Shown here one piece after another: positions 26,975 to 40,852 of a stretch of 64,000 bases of DNA. A program made the translations under genes and the position numbers. Positions within the stretch are counted from its first letter, which is position 1. Each line of letters opens with the position of its first letter. This stretch comes from Mimachlamys varia (Eukaryota; Mollusca; Bivalvia; Pectinida; Pectinidae), in contig OX392529.1 of the NCBI GenBank assembly GCA_947623455.1, positions 1,240,001-1,304,000 of the forward strand. Direction: 5' to 3'. The notes under the pieces were generated by a model that searched no databases, was not told the DNA's origin, and saw only the letters and a list, made by a program, of their open reading frames with translations.

Positions 26975-27424
26975 GTGACCACATCAGATGTTTCAGGGTA
27001 ACCACACATGTTGTCACAGTGACCACAACAGATGTTTCAGGGTAACCACACTTATTGTCAGGATGACCACATCAGATGTTTCAGGGTAACCACACATGTT
27101 GTCAGGGTAACCACACATACTGTCATGGTGATCACATCAGATGTTGCAGGGTAACAACACATGTTGTCATGGTGATCACATCAGATGTTGCAGGGTAACA
27201 ACACATGTTGTCAGGGTGACCACATCAGATGTTTAAGGGTAACCACACATGTTGTCAGGGTAACCACACATACTGTCATGGTGATCACATCAGATGTTTC
27301 AGGGTAACCACACATGTTGTCAGGGTAACCACACATATTGTCAAGGTGACCACATCAGATGTTTCAGGGTAACAACACTTATTGTCATGGTGATTACATC
27401 AGATGTTTCAGGGTAATCACACAT
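26975..27424. repeat. 44-bp minisatellite with half-unit variants, about 10 copies
   Basis: Units contain cacatcagatgtttcaggg, taaccacaca and tgttgtcagggtgac. Some units carry an additional shorter segment (agggtaaccacacata), giving irregular spacing. The sequence is unrelated to the 44-bp array at the left of the window. Confidence 0.85.
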
Positions 27425-27426
27425 AT

Positions 27427-28272
27427 TTGTTATACCCTGATTAGACATCGGACACGATTACTGTAATACCCTGATTAGATATCGGACACAATTACTGTTA
27501 TACCCTGATTAGACATTGACACAATTACTGTTATACCCTGATTAGACATCAGACACGATTACTGTAATACCCTGATTAGACATCGGACACAATTACTGTT
27601 ATACCCTGATTAGACATCGACACGATTACTGTAATACCCTGATTAGACATCAGACACGATTACTGTAATACCCTGATTAGACATCGGACACAATTACTGT
27701 TATACCCTGATTAGACATCGGACACGATAACTGTAATACCCTGATTAGACATCAGACACGATAACTGTAATACCCTGATTAGACATCGGACACAATAACT
27801 GTAATACCCTGATTAGACATCGAACAATTACTGTTATACCCTGATTAGACATCGGACACGATAACTGTAATACCCTGATTAGACATCAGACACAATTACT
27901 GTAATAACCTGATTAGACATCGACACAATTACTGTAATACCCTGATTAGACATCGGACACAATTACTGTAATACCCTGATTAGACATCGGACACAATTAC
28001 TGTTATACCCTGATAAGACATTGGACACGATTACTGTAATACCCTGATTAGACATCAGACACGATAACTGTAATACCCTGATTAGACATCGGACACAATT
28101 ACTGTTATACCCTGATTAGACATCGGACACGATAACTGTAATACCTTGATTAGACATCAGACACAATTACTGTAATAACCTGATTAGACATCGACACAAT
28201 TACTGTAATACCCTGATTAGACATCGGACACAATTACTATAATACCCTGATAAGACATCGGACACAATTTCC
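27427..28272. repeat. 34-bp minisatellite, about 25 copies
   Basis: Units read taccctgattagacatc, ggacac and aattactgtaa/gataactgtaa. A 32-bp variant lacks two bases (catcgacac). It follows the 44-bp array with almost no spacer. Confidence 0.93.
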
Positions 28273-28297
28273 CAGAAGCTGGAGGTCGAACCCACGT

Positions 28298-29729
28298 TTA
28301 CTAGCAGAAACATACAATGTTTAAGAGTGCTACCAGCAGAAGCAAACAATGTTTAAGATTGTTACCAGCAGAAACATACAATGTTTGATAGTTTTACCAA
28401 CAGAAACATAAATGTTTGATAGTGTTACCAGCAGAAACAAACAATGTTTAAGAGTGTTACCAGCAGAAACATACAATGTTTAAGAGTGTTACCAGCAGAA
28501 ACATACAATGTTTAAGAGTGTTACCAGCAAAAACATACAATGTTTGATAGTGTTACCAACAGAAACATACAATGTTTGAAAGTGTTACCAGCGAGAACAA
28601 ACAATGTTTAAAAGTGTTACCAGCAGAAACATACAATGTTTAAGAGTGTTACCAACAGAAACATACAATGTTTAAGAGTGTTACCAGCAAAAACATACAA
28701 TGTTTAAGAGTGTTACCAGCAGAAACATACAATGTTTAAGAGTGTTACTAGCAGAAACATACAATGTTTAAGAGTGTTACCAGCAGAAACATACAATGTT
28801 TAAGAGTGTTACCAGCAGAAACATACAATGTTTGATAGTGTTACTAGCAGAAACATACAATGTTAGATAGTGTTACTAGCAGAAACATACAATGTTTAAG
28901 AGTGTTACTAGCAGAAACTTACAATGTTTGATATTGTTACTAGCAGAAACATATAATGTTTAAAAGTGTAACCAGTAGAAACATACAATGTTTAAGAGTG
29001 TTACTAGCAGAAACATACAATGTTTAAGAGTGTTACCAGCAGAAACATACAATGTTTAAGAGTGTTACCAGCAGAAACATACAATGTTTGATAGTGTTAC
29101 CAACAGAAACATACAATGTTTGATAGTGTTACCAGCAGAAACATACAATGTTTGATAGTGTTACTAGCAGAAACATCCAATGTTTAAAAGTGTTACCAGC
29201 AGAAACATACAATGTTTAAAAGTGTTACCAGCAGAAACATACAATGTTTAAGAGTGTTACCAGCAGAAACATACAATGTTTAAGAGTGTTACCAACAGAA
29301 TCATACAATGTTTGATAGTGTTACCAGTAGAAACATACAATGTTTGATAGTGTTACTAGCAGAAACATACAATGTTAGATAGTGTTACTAGCAGAAACAT
29401 ACAATGTTTAAGAGTGATACTAGCAGAAACTTACAATGTTTGATAGTGTTACCAGCAGAAACATACAATGTTTAAGAGTGTTACCAGCAGAAACATACAA
29501 TGTTTAAGAGTGTTACCAGCAGAAACATACAATGTTTAAGAGTGTTACCAACAGAATCATACAATGTTTGATAGTGTTACCAGCAGAAACATACAATGTT
29601 TAAGAGTGTTACCAGCAGAAACATACAATGTTTAAGAGTGTTACCAGCAGAAACATACAATGTTTGATAGTGTTACCAACAGAAACATACAATGTTTGAT
29701 AGTGTTACCAGCAGAAACATAAATGTTTG
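28298..29729. repeat. 32-bp minisatellite, about 44 copies
   Basis: Units carry accagcagaaacatacaatg and tttaagagtgtt or tttgatagtgtt. The alternation of aagag and gatag forms and of accagc/actagc/accaac forms produces recurring blocks; the run near 28830-28960 resembles that near 29330-29450. It is the third of three arrays lying end to end. Confidence 0.94.
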
Positions 29730-31150
29730 ACAAGTGCGCCAAAGTGCATCATTCTTAAGTTATGAAATGAAAATAAAGATTGGCTTTCTGTCACTTAATT
29801 TACCTATAAATATATACTTAGTATGTTAAACAGGGAAAAAGAGCTGAAATGAACAACTAGCATTTCAAACAAACAAATGAAGAAATCAATATCATTTTAT
29901 ACTTTTATAGAATGTAGGCCTGTTATAACTACAAACTAACTCAGATAATACTCCTTCATTGCCTGACAACAATCACTTGCCTCCAATTCATCGTCAGGTT
30001 AGCAACCTCCATCACAGCCATTTTTTTAATTGAAATAACTTTATTCAGCATTGATTAATTGATTTATATCTGATTTTTATTTCCATTGTTTATTTTTCCA
30101 GCTTTGAACACATCTTTCATGTTTGACTTCTGACAAAGGGGCAGTAGATTCATCACTATAGAACACAGCAGCATGAAGAGTAGTGTGCTGTGATATTCTA
30201 GGGAACTTCAACCGCTATTAGAAAAACAGGAGTTCAACTTGAATGTCTGTAACTCTGTTAGTTCTATAAAACACAATCTGGTTCCTGAATGTCAAGTTTT
30301 ATGTAGTGATTTCATTATAACAGAGACTGGCGAAATAAAGCTAGTATTTTATACATCAAAAACATCAAAGCTGTTTCTGAATAAACACTTTGTCATTAAG
30401 TTTAGTCTAGGTCCACTATCATGCTGTCATATACTGCTACATCACAAGGAATGGAAAGAGAAAAATATTACAGTACATGGACATTTGTAATGTTCCCATC
30501 AACATTCTGTCTTCTCAAGTGTATTACCGTATAGGTGATCACCATGAACAGTTGATTTTCAAAACATGTAATGAAAAACTTAGATTGATTGTGTTTGATT
30601 GCTCAGTATTTACATCAGCCATGGTTTTTAATTTGACCCTGACACTATTTATTAAAATACTCTACTAAACACGTTTCTAAGTCTTATCTTTGCTTTACTT
30701 CCCTGCCATTATTTACAAGTCGGGGGATTTTTTGGTAATATTCAACAAAGACCCTGACACAGAGAGAAATCCATTAAACAATACACCACCCAAATCCTAG
30801 AAACATGTCATTCTTCATTTTCTGGTAGGCCACTCGAGTTCTAACGTTAAATCTTCATCATTTACATATATATACATCAAGTACTTACAGACCTACATTT
30901 CTAATCCGCAGCACTAATAAGAGTACACCTTTGGATTCAACCTAGCTGTTTGAGGTTTTTCACTGTACTCAACAGAAATGATTGCAGATTAGTAACTGGT
31001 TTCAAATTTTCAAACTAAAGTTCTCCTCTCTGACAATGCTAGCTAAAATCAATGTTCATATCCCTAGGGGAAGTCAAAATCAGGATCCACTTCCATCTGT
31101 ACATTACTGCGATCCATCATATTGGCATTGATCTCATAGCAAGGAACCAT
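29730..31150. other. Single-copy stretch, no certain gene
   Basis: The 1.4 kb between arrays has several small frames (for example 83 codons at 30239-30490) with no recognisable family. On the minus strand, about 31145-31069 reads as a short acidic frame ending at a stop (motif MEVDPDFDFP) and preceded by a possible acceptor TTCCTTGCTATGAG. It could be a terminal exon but has no independent support. Confidence 0.4.
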
Positions 31151-34100
31151 CACTGACAGTGGTAGGTACATCCTCACTGATAGTGGTAGGTACATCCCTA
31201 CTGACAGTGGTAGGTACATCCCTACTGACAGTGGTAGGTACATACCTATTGACAGTGGTAGGTACATCCCTATTGACAGTGGTAGGTACATCCCTATTGA
31301 CAGTGGTAGGTACATCCCTATTGACAGTGGTAGGTACATCCCTACTGACAGTGGTAGGTACATCCTCACTGACAGTGGTGGGTACATCCCTACTGACAGT
31401 GGTAGGTACATCCCTACTGACAGTGGTAGGTACATCCCTATTGACAGTGGTGGGTACATCCCTACTGACAGTGGTAGGTACATCCCTATTGACAGTGGTA
31501 GGTACATCCCTATTGATAGTTGTAGGTACATCCCTATTGACAGTGGTAGGTACATCCCTATTGATAGCTGTAGGTACATCCCTATTGACAGTGGTAGGTA
31601 CATCCCTACTTACAGTTATAGGTACATCCCTATTGACAGTGGTAGGTACATCTCTACTGACAGTGGTAGGTACATCCCTACTGACAGTGGTAGGTACAAT
31701 CCTACTGACAGTGGTAGGTACATCCCTACTGACAGTGGTAGGTACATCCCTAATGACAGTGGTAGGTACATCCCTATTGACAGTGGTAGGTACATCCTCA
31801 CTGACAGTGGTATGTACATCCCTACTGACAGTGGTAGGTACATCCCTATTGACAGTGGTAGGTACATCCTCACTGACAGTGGTAGGTACATCCCTACTGA
31901 CAGTGGTATGTACATCCCTATTGACAGTTGTAGGTACATCCCTACTGACAGTTGAAGGTACATCCTCACTGACAGTGGTAGGTACATCCCTACTGACAGT
32001 GGTAGGTACATCCCTATTGACAGTGGTAGGTACATCCTCACTGACAGTGATAGGTACATCCCTATTGACAGTGGTAGATACATCCCTACTGGGAAGGGTA
32101 GGTACATCCCTATTGACAGTGGTAGGTACATCCCTATTGACAGTGGTAGGTACATCCCTACTGACAGTGGTAGGTACATCCCTACTGATAGTTGTAGGTA
32201 CATCCCTATTGACAGTGGTAGGTACATCCCTATTGATAGTTGTAGGTACATCCCTATTGACAGTGGTAGGTACATCCCTATTGACAGTGGTAGGTACATC
32301 CTCACTGACAGTGGTATGTACATCCCTACTGACAGTGGTAGGTACATCCCTACTGACAGTTGAAGGTACATCCTCACTGACATTGGTTGGTACATCCCTA
32401 CTGACAGTGGTAGGTACATCCCTACTGATAGTTGTAGGTACATCCCTATTGACAGTGGTAGGTACATCCCTATTGATAGTTGTAGGTACATCCCTATTGA
32501 CAGTGGTAGGTACATCCCTATTGACAGTGGTAGGTACATCCTCACTGACAGTGGAAGGTACATCCCTACTGACAGTGGTAGGTACATCCCTATTGACAGT
32601 GGTAGGTACATCCCTACTGACAGTTGAAGGTACATCCCTATTGACAATGGTAGGTACATCCCTATTGATAGTTGTAGGTACATCCCTATTGACAGTGGTA
32701 GGTACATCCCTATTGACAGTTGTAGGTACATCCCTATTGACAGTGGTAGGTACATCCCTATTGACAGTGGTAGGTACATCCCTATTGACAGTGGTGGGTA
32801 CATCCCTACTGACAGTGGTAGGTACATCCCTACTGACAGTGGTGGGTACATCCCTATTGACAGTGGTGGGTACATCCCTATTGACAGTGGTGGGTACATC
32901 CCTATTGACAGTGGTGGGTACATCCCTATTGACAGTGGTGGGTACATCCCTATTGACAGTGGTGGGTACATCCCTACTGACAGTGGTGGGTACATCCCTA
33001 TTGACAGTGGTAGGTACATCCCTATTGACAATGGTAGGTACATCCCTACTGACAGTGGTAGGTACATCCCTACTGGGAGTGGTAGGTACATCCCTATTGA
33101 TAGTTGTAGGTACATCCCTATTGATAGTTGTAGGTACATCCTTATTGACAGTGGTAGGTACATCCCTACTGACAGTGGTAGGTACATCCCTACTGACAGT
33201 GGTAGGTACATCCCTACTGACAGTGGTGGGTACATCCCTATTGATAGTGGTGGGTACATCCCTATTGATAGTGGTAGGTACATCCCTATTGACAGTGGTA
33301 GGTACATCCCTACTGACAGTGGTAGGTACATCCCTATTGACAGTGGTAGGTACATCCCTATTGACAGTGGTAGGTACATCCCTATTGACAGTGGTAGGTA
33401 CATCCCTACTGACAGTGGTAGGTTCATCCCTATTGACAGTGGTAGGTACATCCCTATTGACAGTGGTAGGTACATCCCTATTGACAGTGGTAGGTACATC
33501 CCTATTGACAGTGGTAGGTACATCCCTATTGACAGTGGTAGGTACATCCCTATTGACAGTGGTAGGTACATCCCTATTGACAGTGGTAGGTACATCCCTA
33601 TTGACAGTGGTAGGTACATCCCTACTGACAGTGGTAGGTACATCCCTATTGATAGTTGTAGGTACATCCCTATTGACAGTGGTAGGTACATCCCTAGTGA
33701 CAGTGGTAGGTACATCCCTACTGACAGTGGTAGGTACATCCCTATTGACAGTGGTAGGTACATCCCTATTGACAGTGGTAGGTACATCCCTATTGACAGT
33801 GGTAGGTACATCCCTACTGACAGTTGAAGGTACATCCCTATTGACAATGGTAGGTACATCCCTATTGATAGTTGTAGGTACATCCCTATTGACAGTGGTA
33901 GGTACATCCCTATTGACAGTTGTAGGTACATCCCTATTGACAGTGGTAGGTACATCCCTATTGACAGTGGTAGGTACATCCCTATTGACAGTGGTGGGTA
34001 CATCCCTACTGACAGTGGTAGGTACATCCCTACTGACAGTGGTGGGTACATCCCTATTGACAGTGGTGGGTACATCCCTATTGACAGTGGTGGGTACATC

Positions 34101-35931
34101 CCTATTGACAGTGGTGGGTACATCCCTATTGACAGTGGTGGGTACATCCCTATTGACAGTGGTGGGTACATCCCTACTGACAGTGGTGGGTACATCCCTA
34201 TTGACAGTGGTAGGTACATCCCTATTGACAATGGTAGGTACATCCCTACTGACAGTGGTAGGTACATCCCTACTGGGAGTGGTAGGTACATCCCTATTGA
34301 TAGTTGTAGGTACATCCCTATTGATAGTTGTAGGTACATCCTTATTGACAGTGGTAGGTACATCCCTACTGACAGTGGTAGGTACATCCCTACTGACAGT
34401 GGTAGGTACATCCCTACTGACAGTGGTGGGTACATCCCTATTGATAGTGGTGGGTACATCCCTATTGATAGTGGTAGGTACATCCCTATTGACAGTGGTA
34501 GGTACATCCCTACTGACAGTGGTAGGTACATCCCTATTGACAGTGGTAGGTACATCCCTATTGACAGTGGTAGGTACATCCCTATTGACAGTGGTAGGTA
34601 CATCCCTACTGACAGTGGTAGGTTCATCCCTATTGACAGTGGTAGGTACATCCCTATTGACAGTGGTAGGTACATCCCTATTGACAGTGGTAGGTACATC
34701 CCTATTGACAGTGGTAGGTACATCCCTATTGACAGTGGTAGGTACATCCCTATTGACAGTGGTAGGTACATCCCTATTGACAGTGGTAGGTACATCCCTA
34801 TTGACAGTGGTAGGTACATCCCTACTGACAGTGGTAGGTACATCCCTATTGATAGTTGTAGGTACATCCCTATTGACAGTGGTAGGTACATCCCTAGTGA
34901 CAGTGGTAGGTACATCCCTACTGACAGTGGTAGGTACATCCCTATTGACAGTGGTAGGTACATCCCTATTGACAGTGGTAGGTACATCCCTACTGACAGT
35001 GGTAGGTACATCCCTATTGATAGTTGTAGGTACATCTCTATTGACAGTGGAAGGTACATCCCTATTGACAGTGGTAGGTACATCCCTATTGACAGTGGTA
35101 GGTACATCCCTATTGATAGTTGTAGGTACATCCCTATTGACAGTGGTAGGTACATCCCTACTGACAGTGGTAGGTACATCCCTACTGACAGTGGTAGGTA
35201 CATCCCTACTGACAGTGGTAGGTACATCCCTATTGATAGTGGTAGGTACATCTCTATTGACAGTGGTGGGTACATCCCTACTGATAGTGGTAGGTACATC
35301 CCTATTGATAGTGGTAGGTACATCCCTATTGATAGTGGTAGGTACATCTCTATTGACAGTGGTAGGTACATCCCTACTGATAGTGGTAGGTACATCCCTA
35401 TTGACAGTGGTAGGTACATCCCTATTAACAGTGGTAGGTACATCCCTACTGACAGTGGTAGGTACATCCCTACTGACAGTGGTAGGTACATCCCTACTGA
35501 CAGTGGTAGGTACATCCCTACTGACAGTGGTGGGTACATCCCTACTGACAGTGGTAGGTTCATCCCTATTGACAGTGGTAGGTACATCCCTATTGACAGT
35601 GGTAGGTACATCCCTACTGACAGTGGTAGGTACATCCCTATTGATAGTGGTAGGTACATCCCTACTGACAGTGGTAGGTACATCCCTACTGACAGTGGTA
35701 GGTACATCCCTACTGACAGTGGTAGGTACATCCCTACTGACAGTGGTGGGTACATCCCTATTGATAGTGGTAGGTACATCCCTATTGATAGTGGTAGGTA
35801 CATCCCTATTGACAGTGGTAGGTACATCCCTACTGATAGTGGTAGGTACATCCCTATTGACAGTGGTAGGTACATCCCTATTGACAGTGGTAGGTACATC
35901 CCTTCTGACAGTGGTAGGTTGATCCCTACTG
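31151..35931. repeat. 24-bp minisatellite, about 199 copies
   Basis: Units contain ggtaggtacatccctattga and cagt. The period is 24 bp, so it is open as an 8-residue repeat on both strands (1587 codons plus, 1427 minus). Simultaneous openness on both strands, with no start or splice context, argues against coding. Recurrent variants are cctactga, tgatagttgt, gtggtggg and cctcactga. A block of about 1.22 kb is present twice in direct tandem at an offset of exactly 1200 bp. Confidence 0.96.
32570..33791. repeat. First copy of a 1.2-kb higher-order duplication in the 24-bp array
   Basis: By line-by-line reading this block appears identical to 33770-34991, including rare markers such as gacaatgg, tactgggagtgg, atccttattg, ggttcatccc and ccctagtgac. 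The offset is 1200 bp, exactly 50 units. Identity breaks at about 32569 on the left and after about 33791 on the right. Confidence 0.85.
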
Positions 35932-36990
35932 AAAATCCCCCATTTTTTATTGACAGTTATCAGAACATGTTCAATAACCTTTTAACTTCGAAGAAAACAG
36001 AGCACATACATGACTTTAAAGTGTAACAGAGCCGACACTGATATTGATCAATGTTTAGTGTTTTCAGCTCCATATAAAAACCGTTTTCCCAAGAGGAGTA
36101 GCCTTTGCCCTGGCATTCATATGTTGTTAGGATTGATGGATGTTTGGGATGTTCTGGTGTATGTCTCTGGTCAGTACCGCACCACATGTACCATTCAGGA
36201 ATAGTCTGACAGTCTTTCTTACAGTAAAATTAACAATCCACCAGTCCGTGATCAAACATGCCTAATCATTCCTATCAATACCAAAATAGATCCAGAAAAA
36301 TTTGTTTGACAACTACATTTTTCGTTTTACATCTATAAGACACAAAAAGCATTAAATCTAGTATGAGAATTTCCCATCTAATGAGTAAAACCAGACAGAC
36401 CCTCTGTCACTTCCTGGTGCAGGGTAATTTGTATATATAAACCTCTAATTACCAGCAGACATACATGAAGCTCTATACACACGCTTGGAATTTGGTACCG
36501 CACAGCTTTTTCTAACCTAAAAGCTAAATATACTTTCTGAAGCCATACCTTTTGACAGTAATGGAACTCAGGTGTGCTCAAACCACAGCAAAAACACAAA
36601 TCTGGAATTACCAAATAACAGTGACCTTGTTAGACTTCACATAGGAAGACTTAGAGGAACCCCAAATCTTATGACCTCAAGCTTAAGCCACTTCTCATCT
36701 ACTCAAAGTGTTCACATTGGTGTCATTGCTAATTGTTTTAAACCAATTTTGGAATTTTTAACTATGTAGATTTTCTAGACAAGATCAGTGAGTTAAAAAG
36801 AAACCAGCCATGTGAGATGATTAATTAAAACCATGCAAAAGACATATTTTTTAACTTTCAAATTGCTCTATTTTATATGAATGACAAGGCAGTGAAAATT
36901 TTTTTTCTGGCAGAGAGTTACTTCCCTTGTCAAGTTATGCATCTCTCTAGATCTGCTGAGTCGGAGCATCTGTAATTCTGAAAAACATGG
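35932..36990. other. Single-copy stretch, no gene recognised
   Basis: Several 60-80-codon frames on both strands have no known motif. I looked on the minus strand for later stomatin exons, such as the segment that normally follows PPQE, and did not find one. Confidence 0.5.
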
Positions 36991-38130
36991 TTGAATGTTA
37001 TAAAGGATTAGCTGTTGATTGTTACAAAGGATTAGCTGTTGATTGTTATAAAGGATTAGCTGTTGATTGTTATAAAGGATAAGCTGTTGATTGTTATAAA
37101 GGATTAGCTGTTGATTGTTATAAAGGATTAGCTGCTGAATGTTATAAAGGATTAGCTGTTGATTGTTATAAAGGATTAGCTGTTGATTGTTATAAAGGAT
37201 AAGCTGTTGATTGTTATAAAGGATCAGCTGTTGATTGTTATAAAGGATTAGCTGCTGAATGTTATAAAGGATTAGCTGTTGATTGTTATAAAGGATTAGC
37301 TGCTGATTGTTATAAAAGTTTAGCTGTTGATTGTTATAAAGGATCAGCTGTTGATTGTTATAAAGGATTAGCTGCTGAATGTTATAAAGGATTAGCTGTT
37401 GATTGTTATAAAGGATTAGCTGCTGATTGTTATAAAGGATGAGCTGTTGATTGTTATAAAGGATTAGCTGTTCATTATTATAAAGGATTAGCTGTTGATT
37501 GTTATAAAGGATTAGCTGCTGATTGTTATAAAGGATCAGCTGTTGATTGTTATAAAGGATTATCTGCTGATTGTTATAAAGGATTAGCTGTTGATTGTTA
37601 TAAAGGATTAGTTGTTGATTGTTATAAAGGATTAGTTGTTGATTGTTATAAAGGATTAGCTGCTGATTGTTATAAAGGATTAGCTGTTGATTGTTATAAA
37701 GGATCAGCTGTTGATTGTTATAAAGGATTAGCTGTTGATTGTTATAAAGGATTAGTTGTTGATTGTTATAAAGGATTAGCTGTTGATTGTTATAAAGGAT
37801 TAGCTGCTGATTGTTATAAAGGATCAGCTGTTGATTGTTATAAAGGATTAGCTGCTGATTGTTACAAAGGATTAGCTGTTGATTGTTATAAAGGATTAGC
37901 TGCTGATTGTAATAAAGGATTAGCTGTTCATTATTATAAAGGATTAGCTGTTGATTGTTATAAAGGATTAGCTGCTGATTGTTATAAAGGATCAGCTGTT
38001 GATTGTTATAAAGGATTAGCTGCTGATTGTTACAAAGGATTAGCTGTTGATTGTTACAAAGGATTAGCTGCTGATTGTAATAAAGGATTAGCTGTTGATT
38101 GTTATAAAGGTTTAGCTGGTGATTGTTATA
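36991..38130. repeat. 24-bp minisatellite, about 47 copies
   Basis: Units contain gattgttataaaggattagc and tgtt or tgct. The variants gatcagc, gataagc and gctgaatg recur in blocks. It joins the following 27-bp array without a spacer at gttata/aactgatgg. Confidence 0.95.
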
Positions 38131-40852
38131 AACTGATGGTACTCACTACTCCCAACGAACTGATGGTACTCACCACCCTCTACAAACTAATGGTACTAAC
38201 TACCCTCTACAAACTGATGGTACTCACCACCCTCTACAAACTAATGGTACTCACCACCCTCTACAAACTAATGGTACTCACCACCCTCTACAAACTAATG
38301 GTACTCACTACCCTCTACAAATGATGGTACTCACTACCCTCTACAAACTGATGGTACCCACTACTCTCAACAAACTGATGGTACTCACTACCCTCTACAA
38401 ACTGATGGTACTCACTACTCTCTACAAACTGATGGTACTCACTACCCTCTACAAACTGATGGTACTCACTACTCTCTACAAACTGATGGTACTCACTACC
38501 CTCTACAAACTGATGGTACTCACCACCCTCTACAAAGTGATGCTACTCACCACCCTCTACAAACTGATGCTACTCACTACCCTCTACAAACTGATGCTAC
38601 TCACTACCCTCTACAAACTGATGGTACTCACTACCCTCTACAAACTGATGGTACTCACCACCCTTTACAAACTAATGGTACTCACAACCCTCTACAAACT
38701 AATGGTACTCACCACCCTCTACAAACTAATGGTACTCACTACCCTCTACAAATGATGGTACTCACTACCCTCTACAAACTGATGGTACTCACTACTCTCA
38801 ACAAACTGATGGTACTCACTACCCTCTACAAACTGATGGTACTCACTACTCTCTACAAACTGATGGTACTCACTACCCTCTACAAACTGATGGTACTCAC
38901 TACTCTCTACAAACTGATGGTACTCACTACCCTCTACAAACTGATGGTACTCACTACCCTCTACAAAGTGATGCTACTCACCACCCTCTACAAACTGATG
39001 CTACTCACTACCCTCTACAAACTGATGGTACTCACTACCCTCTACAAACTGATGGTACTCACTACCCTCTACAAACTGATGGTACTCACTACCCTCTACA
39101 AACTGATGGTACTCACCACCCTCTACAAACTGATGGTACTCACTACCCTCTACAAACTGATGCTACTCAACACCCTCTACAAACTGATGCTACTCACTAC
39201 CCTCTACAAACTGATGCTACTCACCACCCTTTATAAACTGATGCTACTCACTACCCTCTACAAACTGATGCTACTCACCACCCTCTACAAACTGATGCTA
39301 CTCACCACCCTCTACAAACTGATGGTACTCACTACCCTCTACAAACTGATGCTACTCACTACCCTCTACAAAGTGATGCTACTCACTACCCTCTACAAAC
39401 TGATGCTACTCACCACCCTCTACAAACTGATGCTACTCACTACCCTCTACAAACTGATGGTACTCACCACCCTCTACAACCTGATGGTACTCACTACCCT
39501 CTACAAACTGATGGTACTCACTACCCTCTACAAACTGATGGTGCTCACCACCCTCTACAAACTGATGGTACTCACTACCCCCTACAAAGTGATGCTTCTC
39601 ACTACCCTCTACAAACTGATGGTACTCACTACCCTCTACAACCTGATGGTACTCACTACCCTCTACAAACTGATGGTACTCACTACCCTCTACAAACTGA
39701 TGGTGCTCACCACCCTCTACAAACTGATGGTACTCACTACCCCCTACAAAGTGATGCTTCTCACTACCCTCTACAAACTGATGGTACTCACTACCCTCTA
39801 CAAAGTGATGGTACTCACCACCCTCTACAAAGTGATGGTACTCACCACCCTCTACAAACTGATGGTACTCACCACCCTCTACAAACTGATGCTACTCACT
39901 ACCCTCTACAAAATGATGGTACTCACCACCCTCTACAAACTGATGGTACTCACTACTCTCAACAAACTGATGGTACTCACTACCCTCTACAAACTGATGG
40001 TACTCACTACCCTCTACAAACTGATGGTACTCACCACCCTCTACAAAGTGATGGTACTCACCACCCTCTACAAACTGATGCTACTCACTACCCTCTACAA
40101 ACTGATGGTACTCACCACCCTCTACAAACTGATGGTACTCACCACCCTCTACAAAGTGATGGTACTCACCACCCTCTACAAAGTGATGGTACTCACCACC
40201 CTCTACAAACTTATGCTACTCACTACCCTCTACAAACTGATGGTACTCACTACCCCCTACAAACTGGTGGTACTCACCACCCTCTACAAAGTGATGGTAC
40301 TCACCACCCTCTACAAACTGATGGTACTCACTACCCTCTACAAACTGATGCTACTCACTACCCTCTACAAACTGATGGTACTCACTACCCTCTACAAACT
40401 GATGGTACTCACTACCCTCTACAAAGTGATGGTACTCACTACCCTCTACAAACTGATGGTACTCACCACCCTCTATAAACTGATGGTACTCACTACCCTC
40501 TACAAACTGATGGTACTCACTACCCCCTACAAACTGATGGTACTCACCACCCTCTATAAACTGATGGTACCCACTACCCTCTACAAAGTGATGGTACTCA
40601 CTACCCTCTATAAACTGATGGTACTCACCACCCTCTATAAACTGATGGTACTCACTACCCTCTACAAACTGATGCTACTCACTACCCCCTACAAACTGAT
40701 GGTACTCACCACCCTCTACAAACTGATGGTACTCACCACCCTCTATAAACTGATGGTACTCACTACCCTCTACAAATTGATGGTACTCACCACCCTCTAC
40801 AAACTGATGGTACTCACTAGCCCCTACAAACTGATGGTACACGCTACTTTCA
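38131..40852. repeat. 27-bp minisatellite, about 101 copies
   Basis: Units contain aaactgatggtactcac and taccctctac. The 27-bp period keeps a 9-residue frame open (up to 734 codons), but an ATG in every unit and single-base deletions at 38319 and 38750 that reset the frame argue against translation. Variants include ggtactc/gctactc, actacc/accacc and aaactg/aaagtg. Confidence 0.95.

Noticed and set aside
31159..35922. Frames of 1587 (plus) and 1427 (minus) codons with an 8-residue repeat
   Set aside because: The 24-bp unit lacks stops in several frames on both strands. Both strands are open at once and no start, splice or domain context exists.
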